A stretch of DNA of 58,930 nt from Candidatus Methanomethylophilaceae archaeon (GTDB lineage Archaea; Thermoplasmatota; Thermoplasmata; Methanomassiliicoccales; Methanomethylophilaceae): the NCBI GenBank assembly GCA_017935945.1, contig JAGBGN010000023.1, positions 1 to 58,930 of the forward strand, given 5' to 3'. Both the position numbers and the translations under genes were made by a program. Positions 18,005 through 26,825 of this stretch are shown one piece after another. Positions within the stretch are counted from its first letter, which is position 1. Every line of letters begins with the position of its first letter. The notes under the pieces are model-generated. The model made no database searches. It was given only the letters and a program-made list of their open reading frames with translations, and had not been told where the DNA came from.

Positions 18005-18357
18005 TGCGGATAATAGCCGTCTCCGATGGGGAGTCCCTGGACTCCTACGTGTCCGATGATTTCGGGCACGCACCGTATTTCCTCCTAGTCGATTCCGATA
18101 CACTCGACTACGATGTCATAGTGAATGAGTTCATGGACTCGTTGGAAGGTGCAGGGATCGCGGTGGCCAAGGCCATCGTCTCACTGGGGATGGTGGATGC
18201 TGTGATAACAGGCGGCATAGGTCCACATGGCATCAAGATCCTGCAGGATGCCGGGATCTACATCTCGGCAGATGAGGATGGCACTGTTGAACAGTGCATC
18301 AAGGATTTCATGAGAAGGTGGGAACACCGCATGAAATTCGAAAAGGGAACCGAATGA
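18004..18357 (+). CDS. NifX/NifB-type dinitrogenase cofactor-binding domain protein
   Basis: A 117-residue single-domain member of the NifX/NifB-C family (DUF/Nitro_FeMo-Co). It shows the typical layout: AVSDGESLDSYVSDDFGHAPYFLLVD at the start and AGIAVAKAIVSLGMVDAVITGGIGPHGIKIL in the middle. Family members bind Fe-S-type cofactors or clusters. No nitrogenase genes are present here, and such stand-alone proteins in methanogens commonly accompany Mrp ATPases. The ATG overlaps the apbC stop. A clear hairpin follows. Confidence 0.85.
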   Translation: MRIIAVSDGESLDSYVSDDFGHAPYFLLVDSDTLDYDVIVNEFMDSLEGAGIAVAKAIVSLGMVDAVITGGIGPHGIKILQDAGIYISADEDGTVEQCIKDFMRRWEHRMKFEKGTE

Positions 18358-18362
18358 ATTTC

Positions 18363-18380
18363 GAGGGCCTTCCGGCCCTC
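18363..18380. terminator. Bidirectional terminator between the NifX-like gene and queE
   Basis: GAGGGCC-TTCC-GGCCCTC hairpin between convergent genes, followed on the plus strand by CCTTCCATTTTCC. Confidence 0.65.
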
Positions 18381-18395
18381 CCTTCCATTTTCCTC

Positions 18396-19022
18396 TCAGA
18401 CCGACCTACGGTCTCCCCATATTATCTTGTGGAGCTGGGGAAGGACCCTGGCATCAAGTCCACTTTCCAAAACGCGGCCCACCAACCACTCCAGATGAAC
18501 CGTTCCACCGACTGGACCGAATATCAGGTTGGCCTTCACAGGATTGTCCTGCAACAACCTGACAGCGAAATCAAAATCGGCATCGTCCGCGACAATGAAC
18601 TTCAGCTGATCCTTTTCAGACAGACATCCAAGGTTTTCCAGAAGCATCCTGTCGGTCATACCGGACGAGGGGCATTTGATGTCCATGCTTATCAGCATGG
18701 ATGGATCCAAGGGAACCTCGGAAAGGTCCACGGAACCATTCGTCTCCAACACGACATGCTTCCCGTTGGATATCAACGTCCTGAGGAGGTCCGGCATCTC
18801 CGGCTGGAGCATCGGCTCCCCACCGGTGACACACACGTGCTTGGTCTCACCGACCTCGGCAAGGATCTCATCGACCGACATGTCGACACCCCCCTCCATG
18901 GAGTAACGTGTATCGCACCAGGAACAGGATAGGTTGCAACCGACCGTCCTCACGAACACAGTGGGCATACCCATCATCAGTCCTTCGCCCTGGATGGACC
19001 TGAAACACTCGCAAATCCTCAT
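18396..19022 (-). CDS. queE: 7-carboxy-7-deazaguanine synthase (radical SAM)
   Basis: A 208-residue radical SAM enzyme of the preQ0 pathway. The N-terminal CFRSIQGEG is the QueE signature, the cluster motif is CNLSCSWCDT (C-x3-C-x2-C near 29-36), and VCVTGGEPMLQ near 84 is the SAM-binding GGE motif. It converts carboxytetrahydropterin to carboxydeazaguanine. It is third in the queD-queC-queE operon, starting 4 bases after the queC stop. In archaea preQ0 feeds archaeosine at tRNA position 15. Confidence 0.94.
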   Translation of the reverse strand: MRICECFRSIQGEGLMMGMPTVFVRTVGCNLSCSWCDTRYSMEGGVDMSVDEILAEVGETKHVCVTGGEPMLQPEMPDLLRTLISNGKHVVLETNGSVDLSEVPLDPSMLISMDIKCPSSGMTDRMLLENLGCLSEKDQLKFIVADDADFDFAVRLLQDNPVKANLIFGPVGGTVHLEWLVGRVLESGLDARVLPQLHKIIWGDRRSV

Positions 19023-19026
19023 GCGA

Positions 19027-19695
19027 TCACTCGTACCCGATCTCGTCCCTGTATCCCGCTTCCTCGAAACCCTTGAGTCTGAGTCTGCAGGAATCACAAT
19101 GACCGCAGGCGAGGTCCCCGCCGTTGTAGCAGGACCAGGTCAGATGCAGTGGTGCATCCAGCTCCTTCCCTTTCCTAACTATGTCGGCCTTGGACATATC
19201 CAATATGGGGGTCATGATCCTTATCGGCCTACCCTCCACACCTGCCTGGGTGCCCTTGTTGATCATTTCCTGGAATGCCTCGAAGAATTCGGGACGGCAA
19301 TCCGGATATCCGGAGTAATCCACCACATTGGCCCCTATGTAGATACGGTCCGCATCTACTGACTCGCAGAGACCTGCCGCTATGCTCATGAAGATTATGT
19401 TCCTGGCTGGAACGTATGTGATCGGGATCTGCTGGTCCAACTCACCTTCGCGGTCCATGGGCACATCCAGTTCCTCACGTGTCAGAGCTGAACGGAATGA
19501 AGACAGGTTCAGGTCTATGACAACGTGGTCGACACCGTAGTGCTTGCATACATCCTCTGCGGATCTGAGCTCCCTGGTGTGCCTCTGACCGTATCTGAAA
19601 CTGATGGCGGTGACCTCGCAACCGTCCGCCAATGCCATGGCGAGGGTCGTGGTGGAATCCAGCCCCCCGGACAGGAGTACGACCGCCTTCGTCAT
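19027..19695 (-). CDS. queC: 7-cyano-7-deazaguanine (preQ0) synthase
   Basis: A 222-residue PP-loop ATPase. The ATP motif LLSGGLDSTTTLA is at residues 6-18, and the zinc-binding C-terminal cysteines are present (CYNGG...CGHCDSCRLR). It converts carboxydeazaguanine to preQ0 with ATP and ammonia. I start at the ATG (MTKAVVLLSGG) that overlaps the queD stop, not at an in-frame codon 21 bases upstream within queD. Confidence 0.95.
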   Translation of the reverse strand: MTKAVVLLSGGLDSTTTLAMALADGCEVTAISFRYGQRHTRELRSAEDVCKHYGVDHVVIDLNLSSFRSALTREELDVPMDREGELDQQIPITYVPARNIIFMSIAAGLCESVDADRIYIGANVVDYSGYPDCRPEFFEAFQEMINKGTQAGVEGRPIRIMTPILDMSKADIVRKGKELDAPLHLTWSCYNGGDLACGHCDSCRLRLKGFEEAGYRDEIGYE

Positions 19696-20168
19696 CAGAG
19701 CACCTCTGTGTACCATGCCGTCTGTCCACGCTCCTCATCGAGTCCTATGGAGACGGACCTCACATTCGCGGGGAACTCCACCTCATCTACCATACGGAGG
19801 GTCATCATCCTGGACATCTCCTCGGCAGTGGTCGTGGGTATGTCCAGAAGTGTCACATCCTCCTCCGGAAAAACGTACCTCTTGCCGCAGGACATCACCT
19901 CGACGGAACCTTCCTCGACGGTCACCTTCACGGTATCGGATTTACTGGGCAGAAGGGTCTTGTGATCCATCTCATCGATCATCTCCCTGAGCTTCTTCTT
20001 CAGGACGACGAAATCCATGATCATCCCCTCCTCGCCGATGTCCCCCTCCAGACGGAGGCGGACGATATAGGAGTGTCCGTGCAGTCTGGCACACTTCTCG
20101 TGTCTGGGTATGAAGTGGCATGCAGAGAACCTTATTCCAGAGTAGCTACCATCAATCTCTAAGAACAT
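19695..20168 (-). CDS. queD: 6-carboxytetrahydropterin synthase-like (PTPS family)
   Basis: A 157-residue protein of the 6-pyruvoyl-tetrahydropterin synthase family. Zinc ligands and the catalytic cysteine are visible in the first 40 residues (FSACHFIPRHEKCARLHGHSYIV); the catalytic His/Asp side is around DHKTLL near 93. Its place at the head of the queC-queE run supports the QueD role in preQ0 synthesis over a biopterin role. It starts 4 bases after the mtxX/mmp4 stop, so that gene appears to be in the same transcript. Confidence 0.9.
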   Translation of the reverse strand: MFLEIDGSYSGIRFSACHFIPRHEKCARLHGHSYIVRLRLEGDIGEEGMIMDFVVLKKKLREMIDEMDHKTLLPSKSDTVKVTVEEGSVEVMSCGKRYVFPEEDVTLLDIPTTTAEEMSRMMTLRMVDEVEFPANVRSVSIGLDEERGQTAWYTEVL

Positions 20169-20172
20169 ATCA

Positions 20173-20913
20173 TCACTCCGTTAACATCATAGCCAGGGCT
20201 ATGGAGTCCCTGTAATCTGTTTTGGCACGGGACGTGTCCACGAATACCTTGTCCATGTTCACGACCGGAGCGCCCAGGGCCTCGGCACCTCCGACGAAGT
20301 GCAGGGTCCTGAACATCACATTGCCGGTGATTCCGTCCGTAGCTATTAAGATGTCCGCATTACGGACGGCATCCTCGACCCGGATCTGACTGTGGTAGGC
20401 ATCGTATCCACGTGACTTTAGCTCATCGACGATGTCCATCGCACTCTCTATCGATGAATCCACCCTCTTGCACCTACCAACATCCTCGCATCTGCCACCG
20501 GACATTATCGCAATCTTCTCCCCCATACCGACCCTACGTGCCAGAACGGCAGATTTGACTGCCAGGTTTATCCTCTGTTCATTGGACCAGCCCTCATCGA
20601 TTCCCACGGGAGCCAGGATGAACATCCTCCCGCCGATGGGTTCCATGAAGGCCACGCGCTCGAGTTCCGACAGTCCCACCTTTTCCTTGAGGATCGGAAG
20701 CAGATGGGATGAGGACATATCCCCACGGATAGCCGCCTCCACGTTTCCGGAAACGAGATCATCCGTCAGCTCATACGGATCGTCGTAGATCACGACATTG
20801 TGACTTCCCATGGATTGGACACTCCTCTCCACATTACCGACATCTGTGCCACGTCCGATAGCGACACGCACATCGGGCAATTTCCTGGAAAGAAGTTCCT
20901 TTGAGCTGAACAT
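20173..20913 (-). CDS. mtxX: Methanogenesis marker protein 4 (MtxX-type)
   Basis: A 246-residue protein resembling methanogenesis marker 4/MtxX, a phosphotransacetylase-fold family found in methanogens and of unknown exact role. Typical stretches are AIGRGTD near the start, AAIRGDMSSSHLLP near 60, GEKIAIMSGGRCEDVGR near 130 and ADILIATDGITGNVMFRTLHFVGG near 185. It lies 4 bases before queD, within what looks like one transcript with the preQ0 genes. That is an unexpected place for a methanogenesis marker. Confidence 0.8.
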   Translation of the reverse strand: MFSSKELLSRKLPDVRVAIGRGTDVGNVERSVQSMGSHNVVIYDDPYELTDDLVSGNVEAAIRGDMSSSHLLPILKEKVGLSELERVAFMEPIGGRMFILAPVGIDEGWSNEQRINLAVKSAVLARRVGMGEKIAIMSGGRCEDVGRCKRVDSSIESAMDIVDELKSRGYDAYHSQIRVEDAVRNADILIATDGITGNVMFRTLHFVGGAEALGAPVVNMDKVFVDTSRAKTDYRDSIALAMMLTE

Positions 20914-20952
20914 GACCTCGCGATACCCTGGGATTATATGGCTCTTACGGGG

Positions 20953-21930
20953 TCAACGAATCTGATCGAAAATGTAATCATCCCAGGCACGGAGATCCAA
21001 TGCGATCTCCACTTCGGGGACTGTCAGCATGGGGCGATCGTATCTGGCCGAATCATCCATTGCTATACGGGGGCAGGCAGTGTTCACGTATGCATCGACG
21101 CGGTACGCCATGAGGGACATGGGCGTCACCTCCTCGAGGACCGCCTTGTATGCCTTCTTCCCATTTTCCCTGAGGATCCTCACCATGCGGTCAGCCTCGT
21201 CGTTGCGGTTCTGACCGACCTTGCTGCATACGATGACCAGGAAGCTCTCTGCATCCCTTGCACGCTGGATGGCCGCGAAGCGCCTGCGAAGTATGCGGTC
21301 ACGAGTCTCCGACAGATCCCTGACCTCTCCGGTGACAGGATTGAGCACCAGCATCCTCTTGGACACTCCGAAGGATGCTGCCAATGGGTGGAAATCCCCT
21401 TCCCCCAGGAAAAGGAAACCATCCACCTCGTTCATGACGGATTCAGCTGCACTGCAGTTGCATCCCAACACCTGGCCGGGGTGAGCGATACGCCTGTCCC
21501 CGACTCCGACAACCACACGGTTACCTGTGGATTCCAGACCTTCTTTGGCCTGGGGCATCAGTGAGAGATACTGAACCGTGGCCAACAATCCGATTGTCCC
21601 GGACAACCCCAATGAAGCCCAGTCGAACCCATCCAATGTCACATCTGAACGGGATTCGATGTACAGGACGTTTGGATCATCACCCAGTGACGGTATCGGA
21701 GAATGGCCGAAATGCACCAAGGCGTCAGCGATTCCTCTATAGTCGAACAAGTCACAGGCACCATAACACGGGTACCCGATGATTAAAACATCCACTCCTG
21801 TCTTTTCAGACAGGTAATCAGAAACTTCCGTTGCACGGATCTTCAACCCTTCGGGCAATTGGAGTGCGACGGAGGTGTACCCTCCGTCGCTAATCCACGC
21901 AACGATGCGATCCAGTTCGAAATCGAACAT
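20953..21930 (-). CDS. dph2: Diphthamide synthase Dph2 (radical 3-amino-3-carboxypropyl transferase)
   Basis: A 325-residue archaeal Dph2, which starts diphthamide formation on elongation factor 2 using S-adenosylmethionine and a non-classical [4Fe-4S] cluster. The three cluster cysteines, one per domain, are in CYGACDLFD near 59, LGCNCSAAE near 163 and VNTACPRIAMDD near 287. Length fits the archaeal homodimeric form. Its start abuts the rpl10e stop with no gap, so it is probably co-transcribed with that ribosomal gene. Confidence 0.93.
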   Translation of the reverse strand: MFDFELDRIVAWISDGGYTSVALQLPEGLKIRATEVSDYLSEKTGVDVLIIGYPCYGACDLFDYRGIADALVHFGHSPIPSLGDDPNVLYIESRSDVTLDGFDWASLGLSGTIGLLATVQYLSLMPQAKEGLESTGNRVVVGVGDRRIAHPGQVLGCNCSAAESVMNEVDGFLFLGEGDFHPLAASFGVSKRMLVLNPVTGEVRDLSETRDRILRRRFAAIQRARDAESFLVIVCSKVGQNRNDEADRMVRILRENGKKAYKAVLEEVTPMSLMAYRVDAYVNTACPRIAMDDSARYDRPMLTVPEVEIALDLRAWDDYIFDQIR

Positions 21931-22449
21931 TTACTGGATCAGTTCCTGTCCCTTCTCTACCTCGATGTAGCAGGGGGACGGGAATTTCATGGAGGCTCTC
22001 CAGAGAGCATCCTTTGCGAAGTTTGCCTTCTCGACGGGGACGTGGACTGTCAGGATGGCCTGGTTGCGCTCGAGCCTTGCTGCAGTTCCGACGTTCTTTC
22101 CGAATCCCTGGCGCATTCCACTGGAAACACGGTCTGCTCCTGCTCCAGTTGCAAGCTTGTTCTCCCTGAGGACAACGTGGGGGAATGCCCTGACGGTCAT
22201 GTGGTAGTTTGCAGATCCGACGTTACCGTTGAGGACCTTGTTTGCTGCGATACGTCCAGCCTCGATGGAGGTGTGCCTGATCTGGACGCGGTTCTTGACC
22301 CTGAGGGTCATGGTGACGGGGAACTCCTGTTTGGTGTTTCCCATCTCGAACTGGCTAACTCTGCTTGCAGGAACTCCACCCATGTATTCACGGCGGGTGT
22401 ATGCCTGACCTTTAATCTCTCTGTACATCGATGCGGGCTTTCTTACCAT
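21931..22449 (-). CDS. rpl10e: Large-subunit ribosomal protein L10e (uL16)
   Basis: A 172-residue L10e/uL16 family protein (MVRKPASMYREIKGQAYTRREYMGG at the start; ...RAFPHVVLRENKLATGAGADRVSSGMRQGFGK in the centre). It sits near the tRNA sites of the large subunit. I start at MVRKPA; a longer frame would add 23 unrelated residues reading through the promoter. A minus-strand GGTGGTG ribosome site lies 5 bases upstream, with a TATA box about 45-50 bases upstream. Confidence 0.97.
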   Translation of the reverse strand: MVRKPASMYREIKGQAYTRREYMGGVPASRVSQFEMGNTKQEFPVTMTLRVKNRVQIRHTSIEAGRIAANKVLNGNVGSANYHMTVRAFPHVVLRENKLATGAGADRVSSGMRQGFGKNVGTAARLERNQAILTVHVPVEKANFAKDALWRASMKFPSPCYIEVEKGQELIQ

Positions 22450-22493
22450 TTGCACCACCAATTTTTGAATGTGATGAGGGCAGACAATCCGAG

Positions 22494-22503
22494 TTTGTAT
22501 ATA
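22494..22503 (-). promoter_or_regulatory. TATA box of rpl10e
   Basis: The minus strand reads TATATACAAA, about 50 bases from the ATG. The remaining sequence between rpl10e and the plus-strand gene at 22710 shows no convincing gene. The short frames there are weak and overlap this promoter. Confidence 0.5.
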
Positions 22504-22709
22504 AGGACTCCTACCCATCTACTAATGGTGCCCATCAACAACGCCCATATAAGCATTTCGATAGGTGTCGTCCCTTTGGGAATCATCCTGATGAAATACA
22601 GAGAACTGCGATTCCATCGGGTGTTTCCGTCGCACACCCGACCTTTTCAGAAGACCCCGTGAATCCATCGACCAAAAAGACGTAATAACCTACGACGATA
22701 CAGAACGTG

Positions 22710-23711
22710 ATGCACTCATTCGGTTTCAAGGTAATCCCCGCGGATGGAGATGATTCGGGCGTGCCGGTCGCCGTAGCGGGCCAAAGCATGGTGGACATTC
22801 AGAAGTTACTGACAGACATAGGTTGCTACTCCGTTTCAAGGGAGCTCCGCCTACAGGGAAATGTACCACCTCAGTTGAAATCGAAATTCGACCTGAAGAT
22901 CGGAGGTTCATCGGGATCCGGGATAGGGTCGAACCCCAGTGAGGGAAACAAGGACATCATGGATGATGCTCTGAATAATCTGTGCGAAATGCTTGATTTC
23001 CTCGGAAAAGGCCTCGTCGGCACATGGTTGCAGGACAACTTCCCCGAGAAAGCCTGCAGACTCGCCATAACACGCACCGTCCTCGAACTTGCCGATCACC
23101 TCGAAGGGTACATCCTGATGTACGGACCCCATGATGACATGAGGTCGTTCAAAGGTGTGAACCGCGACAAACTCCATGAATCCCTGATGAAGGATTCCCA
23201 GGATCAGGAGGGGATTGCATTGGGAATCATTTACCAGGATCCGGCGAAGAAGAACCGTTGGAGGCTCTCCAACGGGTCATTCGATGTCCCCATCAAGTTC
23301 GGTTCCAACATCATGCCTTCGGACATCCCCTCCTTCGCCTCCGCCGGACCGATTATCGTCACCGGAGAGGTATGCAGGAACGAGGGAGAGGTCCTCGAGA
23401 TCACGGATGTGAACGGTTGTTATTCTTTCCCAGAGGTCAAGTTCCACCGCATGATGGATTCTGACCATGACCTCGTCCTCCTCAACCCGGTCGTGGCGGT
23501 GCCCACGTACAACCCCCAGAAGAAGGCATGGAACCTCGACTGCGAAATCCTGGGGATCTCCGTATCCAAACCATCATGGGATGAGTGTGCGGTCGCATTC
23601 CATGAGTACTTCATGTTCCTGTGGGACACATACTCCGACCCGGAACAGGAACTGGATGGGGAGGAGAAGGAAATACGCGATTACCTACTGTCGCTCATAC
23701 CGGCATTCTGA
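22710..23711 (+). CDS. Protein of unknown function, 333 residues
   Basis: I do not recognise this protein. It is soluble, with no signal peptide or membrane segment. An N-terminal part (about 1-60) ends in a glycine/serine-rich linker (GGSSGSGIGS). A helical middle part follows (DDALNNLCEMLDFLGKGLVG...CRLAITRTVLELADHLEGYI), then a C-terminal half that looks beta-rich with aromatic residues. Codon use matches its neighbours, so it looks like a normal resident gene. The ATG is preceded by an in-frame GTG. It lies just upstream of the RNase P subunit gene with a TATA-like TTATTATATAG between, so co-transcription is uncertain. Confidence 0.8.
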   Translation: MHSFGFKVIPADGDDSGVPVAVAGQSMVDIQKLLTDIGCYSVSRELRLQGNVPPQLKSKFDLKIGGSSGSGIGSNPSEGNKDIMDDALNNLCEMLDFLGKGLVGTWLQDNFPEKACRLAITRTVLELADHLEGYILMYGPHDDMRSFKGVNRDKLHESLMKDSQDQEGIALGIIYQDPAKKNRWRLSNGSFDVPIKFGSNIMPSDIPSFASAGPIIVTGEVCRNEGEVLEITDVNGCYSFPEVKFHRMMDSDHDLVLLNPVVAVPTYNPQKKAWNLDCEILGISVSKPSWDECAVAFHEYFMFLWDTYSDPEQELDGEEKEIRDYLLSLIPAF

Positions 23712-23787
23712 AACGGTACCGCCACACCGCCATACCATGTTCCCAACCTTATTATATAGGGGGAACTCTGGGAGCCACTGAAAAGAC

Positions 23788-24108
23788 ATGGCGAAGAGAC
23801 GCATCTCCCAGAAGACCATCTCCGAGATCGGCATCACCCGCATCAACCGCCTGCTGGATCTTTCAGTGGAAGCGGTCCGTCAGGGAAGGAACGATCGTGC
23901 CCGCAGATACGTCGGACTGGCCAGACGCATTGGTATGAAGACTCGTACCACCATGCCTAAAGACCGCAAATACTGCAAGGAATGCTTTCTCCCGATGGTT
24001 CCCGGAGTCAACTGCACCGTCAGATTGACCGGACACAGGGTCAGCATGAAATGCACGGAATGCGGAGCGGTGGGAAGAACACCGTACCTAAAGGAGCAGA
24101 GAACATGA
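23788..24108 (+). CDS. rnp4: RNase P protein component 4 (Rpp21/Rpr2)
   Basis: A 106-residue archaeal Rpp21 homologue. It has an N-terminal helical region (RISQKTISEIGITRINRLLDL), the ARRYVGLARRIGMKTRTTMPK segment, and a zinc ribbon with C-x2-C (YCKECF) and a second C-x2-C (MKCTECGA). With Rpp29 it binds the specificity side of RNase P RNA in tRNA 5' maturation. The start of the next gene overlaps its stop (ATGA). A TATATAG element lies about 35 bases upstream. Confidence 0.92.
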   Translation: MAKRRISQKTISEIGITRINRLLDLSVEAVRQGRNDRARRYVGLARRIGMKTRTTMPKDRKYCKECFLPMVPGVNCTVRLTGHRVSMKCTECGAVGRTPYLKEQRT

Positions 24109-24398
24109 CTGAGAAAGACGCTAGAAAGGAACTGATGAGGAGAGCCAACGAGCTCAACATCACAGTCCACGTAGGCAAGGATGGCTTGGACCAGGGTCTG
24201 TTCGATGAGATCAACAACCAGCTCAAGAAGAACCGCCTGATCAAGATCAAGGTACTCTCCAACTCGGAAGATGGTGCAAAAGGCACTGCCGAGGCCATAG
24301 AGGAGGCCACAGGTGCGGTTGCCGTAGATGTCCGCGGCGGCGTCATCGTCCTGACAGACAAAAGGACCTGGACATCACTCTCCCAGAAGAAATTTTGA
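24105..24398 (+). CDS. YhbY/CRM-domain RNA-binding protein
   Basis: A 97-residue single CRM (CRS1-YhbY) domain. It includes the VHVGKDGLDQGLFDEINNQLKKNRLIKIKV core, in which GKDG replaces the usual GxxG loop, and a VRGGVIVLTDK final strand. Bacterial YhbY binds pre-50S ribosomes. The position directly after Rpp21 with a 4-base overlap suggests RNA processing or ribosome assembly. The serS ATG follows after 11 bases. Confidence 0.88.
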   Translation: MTEKDARKELMRRANELNITVHVGKDGLDQGLFDEINNQLKKNRLIKIKVLSNSEDGAKGTAEAIEEATGAVAVDVRGGVIVLTDKRTWTSLSQKKF

Positions 24399-24409
24399 GG
24401 GTATCGCAG

Positions 24410-25681
24410 ATGCTCGATGTAAACATCATAAGAAACAACCCTGACATGATCAGGGAAATGCTTAGAAACAGGAACAAGGACGAAACGATCCTGGACACAT
24501 TCCTCGAGGCAGATTCCGAATGGAGGTCCCTCACCGATGAGAACAACCGTCTCAGGAAGGTAAGGAACGAGGTCTCCCTCCAGATCTCCAAGATGCCCAA
24601 GGGCGAAGAGAAGGATGCCAAGATCGCAGAGATGCGTGAGGTTTCCGAGAAGGTCAAAGCCAACGACGAGAGGATGAACGAACTCGAGAACATCAGGCAG
24701 GACTGTGTCCTCAACATCCCCAACATCCCCCACTCATCCGTACCGATCGGAAAGGACGAGAACGACAACGTCGTCGTCTACGAGAAGGGAGAGAAGAGGA
24801 CTTTCGACTTCAAACCCAAGGAGCACTGGGAAATCGCAGAGGAACTGGACATCATCGATTTCGAGAGGGGAACCAAAGTCGCCGGAAGCGGATTCTACTG
24901 CCTCAAGGGCGACGGAGCCAGACTCGAACGTGCACTCATCAACTACTTCCTCGACATGCACCAGGACCAGGGTTACACAGAGGTGTTCCCCCCGGTCGTC
25001 GTCAACAAGAACGCCGTCATCGGTACCGGACAGTACCCCAACCTCAAGGATGACATGTACTACCTCGAGAGGGACGACATGTTCCTCAACCCCACCGCAG
25101 AGGTCCCCATCACGAACCTCCTGCAGGATGAGATCCTCGAAAGGGAGCAGCTCCCCATATACTACACCGCATACCTCCCCTCGTTCAGGCGCGAGGTCGG
25201 TAAACATGCGGACACCAGGGGAATCATCAGGGTACATGAGTTCAACAAAGTCGAAATGGTCAACTTCGTCCACCCCGACGACTCCTACAACAGGCTCGAG
25301 GAACTGAGGCAGAACGCCGAGGACCTCATCATCGGTCTCGGACTACCCTACAGAGTACTCCTCCTCTGCACAGGAGATATGAGCTTCTCATGCTCCAAGT
25401 GCTATGATCTGGAACTCTACGTACCTGGAAAGGATTCATGGTTGGAGGCCTCATCGGTGTCCAACTTCACCGATTTCCAGGCCAGAAGGGCCAAGATAAA
25501 GTTCAGGCCCGAGCCGCACCTCAAGAGTGAGTTCGTCCACACACTGAACGGTTCCGGACTCGCACTGCCCAGGACCATGGTTGCCATCCTCGAGAACTAC
25601 CAGAACAAGGATGGAACCGTCACCGTGCCCGAGGTGCTCAGACCCTACATGAGGGGACAGGAGATCATTGGAAGGCGTTAA
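24410..25681 (+). CDS. serS: Seryl-tRNA synthetase (canonical type)
   Basis: A 423-residue class II synthetase. A long N-terminal coiled-coil arm (about 25-100, rich in Glu, Lys and Arg) binds the tRNA-Ser long variable arm. The catalytic motifs are TAEVPITNL (serine binding), SFRREVGKHADTRGIIRVHEFNKVE (motif 2) and GSGLALPRTMVAILENYQ (motif 3). This is the common bacterial/eukaryal-like SerRS, not the rare methanogen-type enzyme. The start is ATG 24410; an in-frame TTG lies 15 bases upstream and overlaps the previous stop region. Confidence 0.97.
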   Translation: MLDVNIIRNNPDMIREMLRNRNKDETILDTFLEADSEWRSLTDENNRLRKVRNEVSLQISKMPKGEEKDAKIAEMREVSEKVKANDERMNELENIRQDCVLNIPNIPHSSVPIGKDENDNVVVYEKGEKRTFDFKPKEHWEIAEELDIIDFERGTKVAGSGFYCLKGDGARLERALINYFLDMHQDQGYTEVFPPVVVNKNAVIGTGQYPNLKDDMYYLERDDMFLNPTAEVPITNLLQDEILEREQLPIYYTAYLPSFRREVGKHADTRGIIRVHEFNKVEMVNFVHPDDSYNRLEELRQNAEDLIIGLGLPYRVLLLCTGDMSFSCSKCYDLELYVPGKDSWLEASSVSNFTDFQARRAKIKFRPEPHLKSEFVHTLNGSGLALPRTMVAILENYQNKDGTVTVPEVLRPYMRGQEIIGRR

Positions 25682-26823
25682 AGACGCATCCTCTCCAAAC
25701 CCTCTATCAAACCCTTTGCCCCAATCCCCTTTCCTTTTACCATGAGTTTGGAACGTATATCGGCGGCACCATCCTCCAATGTCCTCGAGGATATGCCGTA
25801 GCACCCGGAGATGTATGCCTCCATGTATGCTGCCAGGAGATCGCATGCCTTGAGGTCCGACCCCGACCTTGTACCATATTGCGGATGAACCACATCTGTG
25901 AACGGATCGAACACCATGAAGCGGAACTCATCGTGCCACTCAGGCAACAACATGGGCATTATGGTGGATTCAACCATATCGTGCTCATATTCCTCGAGCA
26001 ACTCTGCCAAACCGTCAACATTGACCTTGATGGGCGTGATCACATCCTTGGTGAGGACCTCTGGAAGATCGTGAAAGAGACCTGTGTAGTAATCGTTGTA
26101 CACCTGATTGTCGTCGGCACCCGTGTCCAGATCGTGCAGATACATGGTGTTGGACACCATGAGGGAATGACCAAGGACGGTGGTGCGCGGGATGCGCGGA
26201 GTCCTCGCCCAACGCTGCTGGAACCTGAGCTGTCCGATGATATCGATGAAATCGAATGCATTGGAGGTCTTGCCCATGATCTCGCGTACACCCCTGAGGT
26301 CCACGTGCTGGTAGATCTGCTCATCTATCTCCCTGCGGGTATCGTCTATGCCGTAGATCGAACGGTTGGAATCGTAGATCAGATTGAACTCCCAGCGGGT
26401 AGCCAGATAATGTGCCGCACGAATCACGGCATCCTCGCGGGAATCCTTGTTGGATTCCAGATAGGTGATGAGACGATCCCTGAAACCTGGATCGCATGAG
26501 GGAACCATACTGTCGAACTGGGATATCACGAAGGAATTGACCTGCTCCCTCTTCTCGGACACCATCCTGTAGTACACCTGCGGCTTGAGGTCCGTGAGTA
26601 CGGAACGCTGTATGAACGAGAACATCGTATTCTCGATCAAACGTCTCCAATCGATCCCGTTGCCTTCGGATTCCTCGTATTTGGCCAACATCCATGCGAT
26701 GGCTGCCTTGTGTGCCTGTTTGTCCAATTCCGTCAACTCGACGGGACACAGATGGTCGTTCCACCTGTGCATATTGGAGGAATCGAAGAACATGTACAGT
26801 ATCTCGGAATTCAGAGCGGGCAT
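25678..26823 (-). CDS. HD-domain protein (COG1896/YfbR-like)
   Basis: A 381-residue protein. The HD fold spans roughly residues 200-340: VLGHSLMVSNTM (first His), YYTGLFHDLPEVLTKDV (HD) and a later KACDLLAAYMEA (Asp), which is the metal set of the HD/YfbR 5'-nucleotidase group. The N-terminal 190 residues are helical, charged and not recognised. The start is taken at ATG 26823. A GTG two codons earlier overlaps the upstream stop as GTGA and is equally possible. It is convergent with serS, overlapping its stop by 4 bases. The substrate is unknown. Confidence 0.8.
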   Translation of the reverse strand: MPALNSEILYMFFDSSNMHRWNDHLCPVELTELDKQAHKAAIAWMLAKYEESEGNGIDWRRLIENTMFSFIQRSVLTDLKPQVYYRMVSEKREQVNSFVISQFDSMVPSCDPGFRDRLITYLESNKDSREDAVIRAAHYLATRWEFNLIYDSNRSIYGIDDTRREIDEQIYQHVDLRGVREIMGKTSNAFDFIDIIGQLRFQQRWARTPRIPRTTVLGHSLMVSNTMYLHDLDTGADDNQVYNDYYTGLFHDLPEVLTKDVITPIKVNVDGLAELLEEYEHDMVESTIMPMLLPEWHDEFRFMVFDPFTDVVHPQYGTRSGSDLKACDLLAAYMEAYISGCYGISSRTLEDGAADIRSKLMVKGKGIGAKGLIEGLERMRL

Positions 26824-26825
26824 GT

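Noticed and set aside
22443-22637. 64-residue hydrophobic minus-strand frame overlapping the start of rpl10e
   Set aside because: It runs through the rpl10e TATA box and has no ribosome site; the hydrophobic look comes from AT-rich promoter DNA.
24395-24410. Earlier TTG start for serS
   Set aside because: It begins on the last codons of the YhbY-like gene and adds residues not expected in SerRS; ATG 24410 gives the usual MLDVNIIRNNP start.
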